Of a DNA stretch of 46,955 bases, positions 1 through 6,634 are shown in pieces. The notes beneath the pieces are model-generated. The model was given only the letters and a program-made list of their open reading frames with translations. It had not been told where the DNA came from and made no database searches. Position numbers and translations under genes: made by a program. Source of the DNA: Gemmatimonadetes bacterium 13_1_20CM_4_69_16 (lineage in GTDB: Bacteria > Gemmatimonadota > Gemmatimonadetes > Gemmatimonadales > GWC2-71-9); the NCBI GenBank assembly GCA_001919865.1, contig MNIR01000038.1:1-46955 (forward strand), in the 5' to 3' direction. Numbering within the stretch: the stretch's first letter is position 1; each line of letters begins with the position of its first letter.

Positions 1-360
1 TACCAGCCGAAAGTTGACCGCGGTCGGTTGCCCGGCGGCGATCGCGACGTCCCGCGTCTCCGATCGGTAGCCCAGGTAACGCACCTCCACCGCGTACGCC
101 CCGGACGGGAGGTTGTGGACCACGTAGCGGCCGAACGCGTCGGTGGTGGCGATCGCGATGGTGCGGCCGGCCTGCAGAATGCGCACCTCGCCGCCCGACA
201 ACGGGGTGCCCGACACGCTGTCGGCGACGGTGCCGCTGATGTCCCCCTCGACCGGCGGCGCGGCGCGACGTGCGGCGGCTGCCGCGGGGCGGGTGAAGCC
301 ACCGGCGGTGGCGAGGCACGCCAGGATCGTTACGGCGTTTGCAAAGTGTTTGGCACTCAT
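1..360 (-). CDS. Carboxypeptidase-regulatory-like domain protein, N-terminal fragment (probable TonB-dependent receptor)
   Basis: The gene runs off the left edge, leaving 120 residues. It starts at ATG 358-360 with a GGGAG Shine-Dalgarno about 7 bases upstream. A signal peptide (residues 1 to about 28, hydrophobic core VTILACLATAGGF, Ala-rich cleavage region) precedes a carboxypeptidase-regulatory-like beta-sandwich at about 38-118: GTVADSVSGTPLSGGEVRIL, then TTDAFGRYVVHNLPSG and VEVRYLGYRSE. In two-membrane bacteria this plug-side domain is commonly the N-terminus of a TonB-dependent outer-membrane receptor. Its place downstream of a metal-transporter block fits outer-membrane metal uptake, which is inference. 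A secreted protein that merely carries this domain cannot be excluded because the barrel lies outside the window. Confidence 0.75.
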   Translation of the reverse strand, partial: MSAKHFANAVTILACLATAGGFTRPAAAAARRAAPPVEGDISGTVADSVSGTPLSGGEVRILQAGRTIAIATTDAFGRYVVHNLPSGAYAVEVRYLGYRSETRDVAIAAGQPTAVNFRLV

Positions 361-478
361 GTGCTCTCCCTTGACCTCAACGAGTTCGCGTGGCCCATGC
401 GCCTCCGGTGTAGGCACCGGCGAGGCGACGGGGCGGCTTTGTCTTGGGGTCGGCGCGGCGCGTCAGCGCGTCGTGCCG

Positions 479-802
479 TCAGGAGAGAGCGGGAGGCGCC
501 CTGGGTGGCGGGAGGAGTCGGGCGACCGCGCCGCGGAACCGCACGGGAGCCGCGGATCGTGCCGCCCGGGCCTCGGCGACCGCGACGCGCAACCCGGCCG
601 GGCGGCGCGCGGTGAAAGGCGCGGCCAGAAAGTGGCAGAGGGCGCAGTCCGGGGGGTGGATGCGCGTGCAGGCACTGGTGGTGTGCGACTCGACGTGCGC
701 TGCGGCGTGCGCGCCGGCGGCGTCGAGCTCGGCGTCCGCCCACGCGGCGGCGCCCGGCAGCGCGAGCTGGAGCAGCGCCGCCAGCAGCCGGAACGCTCGC
801 AT
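479..802 (-). CDS. Small secreted His/Cys protein with CxxCH motif (copy A)
   Basis: 107 residues from ATG 800-802; it begins 5 bases after the permease gene ends. An N-terminal signal peptide (MRAFRLLAALLQLALPGAAAWA) is followed by a His-rich stretch, AAAHVESHTTSACTRIH, then DCALCHF, and a Pro/Arg-rich tail ending PPPRAPPALS. It is a diverged paralogue of the gene at 4649-5002: both carry AH[V/I]E, a Cys, a His four residues later, CxLCH[F/Y], and end in PPRAPP. I do not recognise a named family; small secreted CxxC proteins of the DUF2946 type are a loose analogy. The Cys/His pattern and the ZnuA/ZnuB-like neighbours suggest a periplasmic metal-binding role, by inference. CxxCH could in principle bind haem, but nothing else resembles a cytochrome fold. 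Confidence 0.6.
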   Translation of the reverse strand: MRAFRLLAALLQLALPGAAAWADAELDAAGAHAAAHVESHTTSACTRIHPPDCALCHFLAAPFTARRPAGLRVAVAEARAARSAAPVRFRGAVARLLPPPRAPPALS

Positions 803-807
803 TCCGC

Positions 808-1635
808 TCACGCCACCATGACCTTCCGCACCACCCACGCCGCCGCGAGCAACAGTCCGTACATACAGACGATCAGTGGCCCTGTAGGGAGGTCCGCCTT
901 GTACGACACCCACAGACCGAGCGACGAGGCGAGCGCACCCGAGGCCCACGAGATGTACGTGAGTCGCCGCATGTCGCGGGTGAACAGGAACGCGATCACG
1001 GCCGGTACCACCAGGAAGCTGAACACCATCAGGACCCCTGCGACGGGTACCGCAAGCGTGATGACGACGCCAAAGGAGAGGTAGAAAAGGAAATCCCACC
1101 AGCGGAGCTTCCATCCTTGCCGCTCGGCCTCTTCCGGGTGGAAAGAGATCGTCAGGAAGCGGTGCCGCAGGGCGTAGTGGAACGCCCCGAGCGCGGCGTA
1201 GACTACGGCCAGCTTCAGAATCGTGGGCTTGAAGTTGACCCAGAGGATGCTGCCCGTCAGGGTCTTCTCGATCGCCTCGCCGCCTCCCGGCACCTTGTTC
1301 GCGATTAGCACCGCCGCCGCCGAAGCGACCACGTACACGATCCCTATGAACGCCTCTTGCGGGACCCGCTGCGCCTCCCGGTGCGAGGTGCGTGTCAAGG
1401 CGAAGAGCAGCGCGCCCACTGCAGTCGCGAGCAGAGCTAACGCGTATGCCCAGGTGGAATCGGCCTCAACGTGGATCAGGAGGGCCGAAAGACCGCCGAG
1501 CGCTGCCATCTGGGCGAGCGAGAGGTCGACGAATATGACCTCGCGCGCGATGACGTGCAGCCCGAGGTAGGAGAGCATGGCGACGAGCACCATGCATGCC
1601 ACGAACGGCGGGATCATCAACTGGAAGCCGGTCAC
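808..1635 (-). CDS. Metal ABC transporter permease (ZnuB/MntB family)
   Basis: 275 residues, start GTG 1633-1635 with a clear GGAGG upstream. It is a hydrophobic protein with about eight or nine membrane segments of the ABC-3 family that imports Zn, Mn or Fe. Family features include the N-terminal segment followed by GLHVIAREVIFVDLSLAQMAALG and the late LAVPVAGVLMVFSFLVVPAVIAFLF segment. It lies 12 bases after the binding-protein gene and so belongs to the same transcript. No ATP-binding subunit is encoded beside it, which is unusual for this class. The metal cannot be read from sequence; zinc or manganese is most likely. Confidence 0.9.
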   Translation of the reverse strand: MTGFQLMIPPFVACMVLVAMLSYLGLHVIAREVIFVDLSLAQMAALGGLSALLIHVEADSTWAYALALLATAVGALLFALTRTSHREAQRVPQEAFIGIVYVVASAAAVLIANKVPGGGEAIEKTLTGSILWVNFKPTILKLAVVYAALGAFHYALRHRFLTISFHPEEAERQGWKLRWWDFLFYLSFGVVITLAVPVAGVLMVFSFLVVPAVIAFLFTRDMRRLTYISWASGALASSLGLWVSYKADLPTGPLIVCMYGLLLAAAWVVRKVMVA

Positions 1636-1647
1636 ACTGCCTCCGAG

Positions 1648-2688
1648 TTAGTTGGCCGCGGGGCCGCCGCCGCCGAAGGCGCGGGCCAGCTCCGTGATCC
1701 ACAGGTTCATGAGGTCGAAGTAGCTGTTAATGCCGGGCGCGCCGTTCGTGTTGGACGGAACGATCACCGCCTTCGCGCCAGTCTTGTGCGCCACCTCGAG
1801 CACCTGGTTGTGGTCGTAGTAATTCGTGGACAGGAGCACCTGGATGTGTCGCTCGCGCATCTCGTTGATGACTTCGAGGACGTGCCCCGGCGTCGGCGGG
1901 ATCCCTGGCTTGGGCTCGATGTAGTCGATGCAAGGGAGTCCGTACTCCCGTGAGAAATAGTCCCATTCCTTGTGATAGCAGGCGACCGACTTGCCACGAA
2001 ACGGCATCGCTTGCTTGAGCCACCCACCCAGCCGGTCCATCAGCGGTGCGCCCTGGTACTGTCTGGACTTGAGGAAGTCGAAGAGCTTCCCCTGCCGGTT
2101 CAGGTCGGCGAGGGGCTGGGCGCCTAGCAGCTTCACGAGCTCGTCCCCGAAGAGCGCACGGTAGATGCGATCTTCGAAGTCCTTCTCCCGTCCGGAGAAA
2201 TACTCGGCGTTCTCGGGCGACACCCGCCTCAGACCCGTCAGGATATTCCGCGCGATCTGGACCGCATTCATCGGGTCGGTCCAGATGTGTGGGTTGCCGT
2301 AGACGTGGATGTCGCCCTGGGCGCGCGAGAAGCTGGTGGGGATGTCGAGCAGGTCGATGCCGGCGTACGCTGCGACGTAGCCCGGCCCGCCCTCCGTCAC
2401 CTTGGTATTGTTCGCCTTGTCGAGCAACGCAGGGACCCAGAGCTCCAGGTCGAGGCCCGTCGTGACGAATAGATCCGCCTGCGACAGCGTGGGCACGAAG
2501 CTCGGCTTGGGCTGCACGTAGTGCGGGTTTTCGTCGCCGTTGGCGATGGACGTGACTGTGCCGCGATCGCCCACGACCTCACGGGCGATCGCGGCGTAGG
2601 TCGTGAGCGACGTGACCACGCGCACGGGGTTTACCGCTCGCGGGGGTCCGCCGTGGAGCGCGAGGAGCAGCGATAGGGAAGTGAGCAT
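1648..2688 (-). CDS. Metal ABC transporter substrate-binding protein (ZnuA/TroA-like)
   Basis: 346 residues from ATG 2686-2688, next to the stop of the upstream porin-like gene; an in-frame ATG at 2701-2703 would add five residues. The N-terminus is a short hydrophobic signal-like segment. The cluster A-I binding-protein signature is visible: DENPHYVQPKPS in lobe one, GNPHIWTDPMNAVQIARNI, an HKEWDYFSREYGL block, and LSTNYYDHNQV plus SNTNGAPGINSYFDLMN in lobe two. These include the His residues that usually bind Zn or Mn. The protein would capture metal in the periplasm for the permease at 808-1635. Metal identity is inferred only from family resemblance. Confidence 0.87.
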   Translation of the reverse strand: MLTSLSLLLALHGGPPRAVNPVRVVTSLTTYAAIAREVVGDRGTVTSIANGDENPHYVQPKPSFVPTLSQADLFVTTGLDLELWVPALLDKANNTKVTEGGPGYVAAYAGIDLLDIPTSFSRAQGDIHVYGNPHIWTDPMNAVQIARNILTGLRRVSPENAEYFSGREKDFEDRIYRALFGDELVKLLGAQPLADLNRQGKLFDFLKSRQYQGAPLMDRLGGWLKQAMPFRGKSVACYHKEWDYFSREYGLPCIDYIEPKPGIPPTPGHVLEVINEMRERHIQVLLSTNYYDHNQVLEVAHKTGAKAVIVPSNTNGAPGINSYFDLMNLWITELARAFGGGGPAAN

Positions 2689-2689
2689 G

Positions 2690-4549
2690 TCAGTAGGTCT
2701 CATGTTTGTGTGGTCCGATGGCCCAGACCGCTTGGAGAGCGAGCTGGTGCGAGGCCGCGAGGCCCGCGGTCCGCGCCCAGGCGTACTGAGCCCGCAGTTC
2801 GACCCACTCACTCTCCCACAGCGTGACCGTCGGCGTGATCTGCCGTGTGATGAGGCTCGAGAGCGGGTTCTCGACGTAGTCGTAGCGCACCCCGACGATC
2901 CAACGCTGGCCGAGCTTGTACGTCGTACCGGCGTACCAGCCGAGGTGGGTTGTGCCGGCGCCGGCATACTCCTTCCGCAAGGCGTACAGCTCGCCTCGCA
3001 GCGTCCACTCGCGGTACAACGCCTGGGCGGGTGGACGCCACGTCAGCCGCACATCGAGGCCGCCGACCTTGGTGCGCAAACTCGAGTCGGGGTTGGTACC
3101 GTACAGCCCGGTGGCACCCACCTGCATGTAGGCCGAGCGTGTGAGCTGCCAGAAGTTAAGGAGGCGGACGAGGTACGACGGCCGCGCGCCGCCGCCGAAC
3201 AGCTCTGCGTCGCTCGCGCTGCGCGTGACCTGTGCCGTCACCTCGTGCGTCCCGAGCCCGCCGAACGCGCGGTACAGGGAGATGCCCGTGCCGGCGAGCC
3301 CGTCGTCACCCAGGTACGCCCTGAGCGCCACGGGATACTCGGTCTCGGGCACTGCGTGCAGGTGCCAGCGGTTCAGCTCGCCGAACTGCTGGCGAAACTT
3401 CCCGATGTCGAAGCGGATGTGACCCGGCAGCCCGGTCCAGTAGGCATACCCTTCCTCGACGCTGACCGTGCCGTTCTCGAGGCTCACGAAGATCTTGGTG
3501 CTCGAGTACGGGTCGAGCGGCGACTGGAACCCGACCTCGAACTCACGCGGATCGAAGTTGTCTCGTTGGATTCCCGGCCGCTGAGCGTAGGCGCGCACGT
3601 CGCCCGTCACGCTGATCTCGGGATTGAGTTGGGGCTGGCTGCGCTCGCGGCCGATGAACCTCGTGGGGCTCGCGGTGTCGGCCTGCGCCCTGGTCGTGTC
3701 GGTCCCGGCGGCGGCGGCGGCCGCGGCGCGCAGCTGCGCGAGCTCGTCGCCGGCGGCAGTGTCCTTGGGTACCCGGACGGGTGCCGCACGCTGCGCGCGC
3801 GCCAGCGCGCTGCGCAGGCTCTGTGCCGTCACCTCGTGCGTCCCGAGCCCGCCGAACGCGCGGTACAGGGAGATGCCTGTGCCGGCGAGCCCGTCGTCAC
3901 CCAGGTACGCCCTGAGCGCGACGGGATACTCGGTCTCGGGCACTGCGTGCAGGTGCCAGCGGTTCAGCTCGCCGAACTGCTGGCGAAACTTCCCGATGTC
4001 GAAGCGGATGTGACCCGGCAGCCCGGTCCAGTAGGCATACCCTTCCTCGACGCTGACCGTGCCGTTCTCGAGGCTCACGAAGATCTTGGTGCTCGAGTAC
4101 GGGTCGAGCGGCGACTGGAACCCGACCTCGAACTCACGCGGATCGAAGTTGTCTCGTTGGATTCCCGGCCGCTGAGCGTAGGCGCGCACGTCGCCCGTCA
4201 CGCTGATCTCGGGATTGAGTTGGGGCTGGCTGCGCTCGCGGCCGATGAACCTCGTGGGGCTCGCGGTGTCGGCCTGCGCCCTGGTCGTGTCGGTCCCGGC
4301 GGCGGCGGCGGCCGCGGCGCGCAGCTGCGCGAGCTCGTCGCCGGCGGCAGTGTCCTTGGGTACCCGGACGGGTGCCGCACGCTGCGCGCGCGCCAGCGCG
4401 CTGCGCAGGCTGTCGAGCCGCGCCTTGAGCGCCCGGATCTCCGCGCCGAGCGAGTCCAGCTGCCGCTGGGCCGGCTGTTGCGCGCACACCCCTCCCGGTG
4501 CCGCCAGCAAACACAGCGCGGCGCCGACTGCATAGCGTTGGATTGTCAT
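2690..4549 (-). CDS. Porin-like outer membrane protein with a perfect internal 197-residue tandem duplication
   Basis: 619 residues from ATG 4547-4549. It has a signal peptide (VGAALCLLAAPGGVCAQQ), a coiled coil of about 25-60 (LDSLGAEIRALKARLDSLRS), then beta-barrel-like sequence with alternating aromatic strands and a C-terminus of QAVWAIGPHKHETY. Residues 47-243 and 244-440 are identical because the gene contains two adjacent 591-bp copies. Without one copy the protein would be 422 residues, a usual length for an OprP/OprO-like or metal-linked porin. It sits between a CxxCH gene and znuA-like, and its stop abuts the znuA start, so outer-membrane passage of metal is plausible. The duplicated form has two half-barrels in tandem, and whether it folds is unclear. 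Confidence 0.75.
   Translation of the reverse strand: MTIQRYAVGAALCLLAAPGGVCAQQPAQRQLDSLGAEIRALKARLDSLRSALARAQRAAPVRVPKDTAAGDELAQLRAAAAAAAGTDTTRAQADTASPTRFIGRERSQPQLNPEISVTGDVRAYAQRPGIQRDNFDPREFEVGFQSPLDPYSSTKIFVSLENGTVSVEEGYAYWTGLPGHIRFDIGKFRQQFGELNRWHLHAVPETEYPVALRAYLGDDGLAGTGISLYRAFGGLGTHEVTAQSLRSALARAQRAAPVRVPKDTAAGDELAQLRAAAAAAAGTDTTRAQADTASPTRFIGRERSQPQLNPEISVTGDVRAYAQRPGIQRDNFDPREFEVGFQSPLDPYSSTKIFVSLENGTVSVEEGYAYWTGLPGHIRFDIGKFRQQFGELNRWHLHAVPETEYPVALRAYLGDDGLAGTGISLYRAFGGLGTHEVTAQVTRSASDAELFGGGARPSYLVRLLNFWQLTRSAYMQVGATGLYGTNPDSSLRTKVGGLDVRLTWRPPAQALYREWTLRGELYALRKEYAGAGTTHLGWYAGTTYKLGQRWIVGVRYDYVENPLSSLITRQITPTVTLWESEWVELRAQYAWARTAGLAASHQLALQAVWAIGPHKHETY
3230..4411. repeat. Two-copy 591-bp tandem direct repeat inside the porin-like gene
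   Basis: Copy one is 3230-3820 and copy two is 3821-4411, abutting exactly. I found only two differences: 3287 C versus 3878 T, and 3329 C versus 3920 G. Both are silent in the encoded protein. The period is 197 codons, so the reading frame is kept. The boundary shows little microhomology (around CTGTGCC versus CTGTCGA). Two silent changes argue mildly against a simple assembly join of identical reads, but strain variation in a metagenome could give the same picture. Confidence 0.95.
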
Positions 4550-4619
4550 CTCCCCGGATCTCCCGTTCGATCGACCGAGCCTCGCGCCCGCTCACACAGA
4601 CAACAGGCGCACGAGTCGT

Positions 4620-4647
4620 GATCCGGTGTCGACTACGAGACCGGATC
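4620..4647 (-). terminator. Hairpin after the CxxCH gene copy B
   Basis: An 8-bp perfect stem, GATCCGGT (4620-4627) with ACCGGATC (4640-4647), and a 12-base loop lies immediately after the stop codon at 4649-4651 on the minus strand. There is no T-run behind it, so it may be a weak terminator or an RNA-stability element between this gene and the porin-like gene rather than a strong stop. Confidence 0.4.
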
Positions 4648-4648
4648 G

Positions 4649-5002
4649 CTAGACGAGCCGAACGGGTGGGGCGCGAGGTGGTGAGGTGAGGTGGTCCGGG
4701 CCGGCGGCGCGAGCGACGTCGGCGTGCTCGGGACGGAGCTCGGTCAGCGTGGTCGTCGCGGATTGCGTGCGCATTTGCTGCGCCACCACCCGAGCACCCG
4801 CATAGTGGCACAGGACGCAGCGCAGCTCGTCGTGCAGCACCACACACGCCGAGCCGTGCTGCGCCTCGATGTGCGCGGGCGCGGTGAACCGCTCCGAGGC
4901 GTGCGTCAGCGGCACCACGCCCCCGGCGACCCCTTGGATGGCGAGCAGCACCGCGGCGAGCGGAGCGGTCCAGCGTCTGCGTTGCGTTCCGGGTGCGATC
5001 AC
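4649..5002 (-). CDS. Small secreted His/Cys protein with CxxCH motif (copy B)
   Basis: 117 residues from GTG 5000-5002, which overlaps the nfo stop in a GTGA junction. The hydrophobic signal segment (WTAPLAAVLLAIQGVAGGVV) is followed by APAHIEAQHGSACVVLH, then RCVLCHY, and an SPPRAPPVRLV end. The spacing of AH-I-E, Cys, His and CxxCH matches the gene at 479-802. The two paralogues bracket the porin-like, binding-protein and permease genes. I do not recognise the family. A periplasmic metal-binding or metal-sensing partner of the uptake system is the most economical inference. A lone Met downstream (QQMRTQ) leaves haem ligation formally possible. Confidence 0.6.
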   Translation of the reverse strand: MIAPGTQRRRWTAPLAAVLLAIQGVAGGVVPLTHASERFTAPAHIEAQHGSACVVLHDELRCVLCHYAGARVVAQQMRTQSATTTLTELRPEHADVARAAGPDHLTSPPRAPPVRLV

Positions 5003-5895
5003 GTCTCTCTTACGGTTTGCGTGGTGTGTCTGTTGGCCCGCGCATACGCCCGCAGCCGCCGGAGCATCCGCCGGTCGTTCTGGACCGGGTCGTCGCCCTT
5101 AGGCGTCTCGATAATCTTAATCACGGAACCGAACCGCGCATCGCGCATGATCCGACGGAACGCCTCGGGCCCGATCTCACCCTCGCCGATCCACGCGTGG
5201 CGGTCCAGACGGGAGCCGGGAGCGCCCTTGGAGTCGTTTAAGTGCAAACACTTGAGCAGGGCGAGGCCGACGGTGCGGTCGAACCGGTCCCACACGGCGT
5301 CGATCGCACCGGCTACGTCATACCCCGCCGCGTGCAGGTGGGCCGTGTCCAGGCAGAACCCGACCCGGCCCCGTGCGGCTGCCGGCAGGGCATCGCGTAA
5401 CGCCCGGAGCTCCTCGAACGTCGATCCCAACGCCGTGCCCGCGCCCGCCGTGCCCTCGATCAACAGGCCGACGTCGCCCGGGACTCGGGCCAGGCACTCC
5501 GCATAGCCACGCGCGTTGCGGTCGAGGCCGGCGGCCCGATCGTCCATGTAGTTCCCGGGGTGAGACACGACCCAGGGAATCCCCAGCGCGCGACAGCGCT
5601 CCAGCTCGCCGGTGAAGCAGCGCGCGCTCCGAGCGCGCAACTGGTCGTCCGGCGAGGCGAGGTTGATCAGGTAGCTGTCGTGCGAGACGGCGGCGCGGAT
5701 CCCGGCGGCCGCTAGCCCGGCGCGGAACCGCGCGACGTCAGCGTCGTCCAGGGTCGGCTCGCGCCACTGGTTCGGCGTCTTGGTGAAGACCTGGATGGCG
5801 GTGGCCCCGATCTCGACCGCGCGGGCCGGCGCCGTCCCGACCCCGCCCCGGGTCGAGACGTGGGCGCCCAACAGGTCGTCGCGCCGCGTCGTCAC
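4999..5895 (-). CDS. nfo: Deoxyribonuclease IV (endonuclease IV, AP endonuclease)
   Basis: 298 residues, start GTG 5893-5895 in a GTGA overlap with pcm. This is a TIM-barrel AP endonuclease that cleaves 5' of abasic sites in base-excision repair. Family marks run in order: LLGAHVSTRGGV near the N-terminus, QVFTKTPNQW, SHDSYLINLASP, VSHPGN, LIEGTAGAGTALGSTFEEL, FCLDTAHLHAAGYD, LKCLHLNDSKGAPGSRLDRH and GEGEIG, ending with ETPKG. These carry the His, Glu and Asp residues of the tri-zinc site. Length matches the family (about 280-300). It is translationally coupled on both sides, so repair and protein-repair genes share a transcript with the metal block. Confidence 0.95.
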   Translation of the reverse strand: MTTRRDDLLGAHVSTRGGVGTAPARAVEIGATAIQVFTKTPNQWREPTLDDADVARFRAGLAAAGIRAAVSHDSYLINLASPDDQLRARSARCFTGELERCRALGIPWVVSHPGNYMDDRAAGLDRNARGYAECLARVPGDVGLLIEGTAGAGTALGSTFEELRALRDALPAAARGRVGFCLDTAHLHAAGYDVAGAIDAVWDRFDRTVGLALLKCLHLNDSKGAPGSRLDRHAWIGEGEIGPEAFRRIMRDARFGSVIKIIETPKGDDPVQNDRRMLRRLRAYARANRHTTQTVRET

Positions 5896-6560
5896 CCCCA
5901 GTCTCCTTCGGTGAACGCGAGCCGCGAGATGAGCGGCACGAACCGCACGCCGCCCGCGCGGCGCTCGTCGAGCCCGGCGGACGTGCGCGTGAGGATCACC
6001 AGCTCCTGGGTGCTCAGGTCACCGATCGGAATGACCAGCCGGCCGCCCATTGCCAGCTGCGCGACGAGCGGCGCGGGCACGCCCGGCGCTGCGGCCGTGA
6101 CCAGGATGCTCCGGAACGGGGCCCGCTCGGGCCAGCCGCCGGCGCCGTCGCCCAGCCGGGTCTCAATGTGGGGGAGCCCGAGCCGGCGGAACCGCTCTTC
6201 GGCCTCGACCAAGAGGTCGGGGAGGCGCTCGATCGTGCACACCCGGGCGCCCAGGTGCGCCAGGATCGCCGCCTGGTATCCCGAGCCTGTGCCAATCTCG
6301 AGCACCAGGTCGCCCCGTCGCACCCCGAGCCACTGCGTCATCAATGCGACGATGTACGGCTGGGAGATGGTCTGGCCGCTGCCGATGGGGAGGGGTGCGT
6401 CATCGTAGGCGTCGTCGGCCAGGTGCGGGGGGAGAAACCATTCCCGTGGCACCCGGGCCAGTGCCGCGAGCAGCCGGCGGTCGGTGATACCACGGGCCGC
6501 GAGCTGGCTCGCCACCATGCGGCGCCGCTGCGGGCGGGTTTCAGGCGCCGGGACGCTCAC
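5892..6560 (-). CDS. pcm: Protein-L-isoaspartate O-methyltransferase
   Basis: 222 residues, start GTG 6558-6560. It is a cytoplasmic S-adenosylmethionine enzyme that methylates isoaspartyl residues in damaged proteins. Visible marks are the N-terminal ARGITDRRLLAALARVPREWFLP, the active-site loop PIGSGQTISQPYIVALM, motif I LEIGTGSGYQAAILA, and the later SILVTAAAPGVPAPLVAQL and GGRLVIPIG. Length is typical. It heads the minus-strand run that continues into nfo; the intergenic gap to the divergent GGDEF gene (6561-6634) must hold both promoters. Confidence 0.95.
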   Translation of the reverse strand: MSVPAPETRPQRRRMVASQLAARGITDRRLLAALARVPREWFLPPHLADDAYDDAPLPIGSGQTISQPYIVALMTQWLGVRRGDLVLEIGTGSGYQAAILAHLGARVCTIERLPDLLVEAEERFRRLGLPHIETRLGDGAGGWPERAPFRSILVTAAAPGVPAPLVAQLAMGGRLVIPIGDLSTQELVILTRTSAGLDERRAGGVRFVPLISRLAFTEGDWG

Positions 6561-6634
6561 GGGTCGCGTCTCGTGGTTGCCGTCCCATATGCTGAACTAT
6601 AGCTTGACACGCCTCCGAGCGTGCGCGCGACCCG

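Noticed and set aside
479-802. CxxCH motif as evidence for a c-type cytochrome
   Set aside because: One motif in a small, Pro-rich protein with no axial-ligand pattern, and an extra conserved Cys and His just upstream, fits metal binding better; kept only as an alternative.
143-1084. Long plus-strand open frame at the left end
   Set aside because: High GC gives long open frames on the antisense strand; this one crosses three minus-strand genes with clear families or signal peptides and has no family resemblance itself.
3230-4411. Insertion sequence or mobile element as the origin of the porin repeat
   Set aside because: The repeat is coding on both sides, without terminal inverted repeats, target duplications or a transposase; simple tandem duplication explains it.
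6604-6609. Perfect TTGACA upstream of the GGDEF gene
   Set aside because: No acceptable -10 hexamer at 15-19 bases downstream, so I do not call it a promoter.
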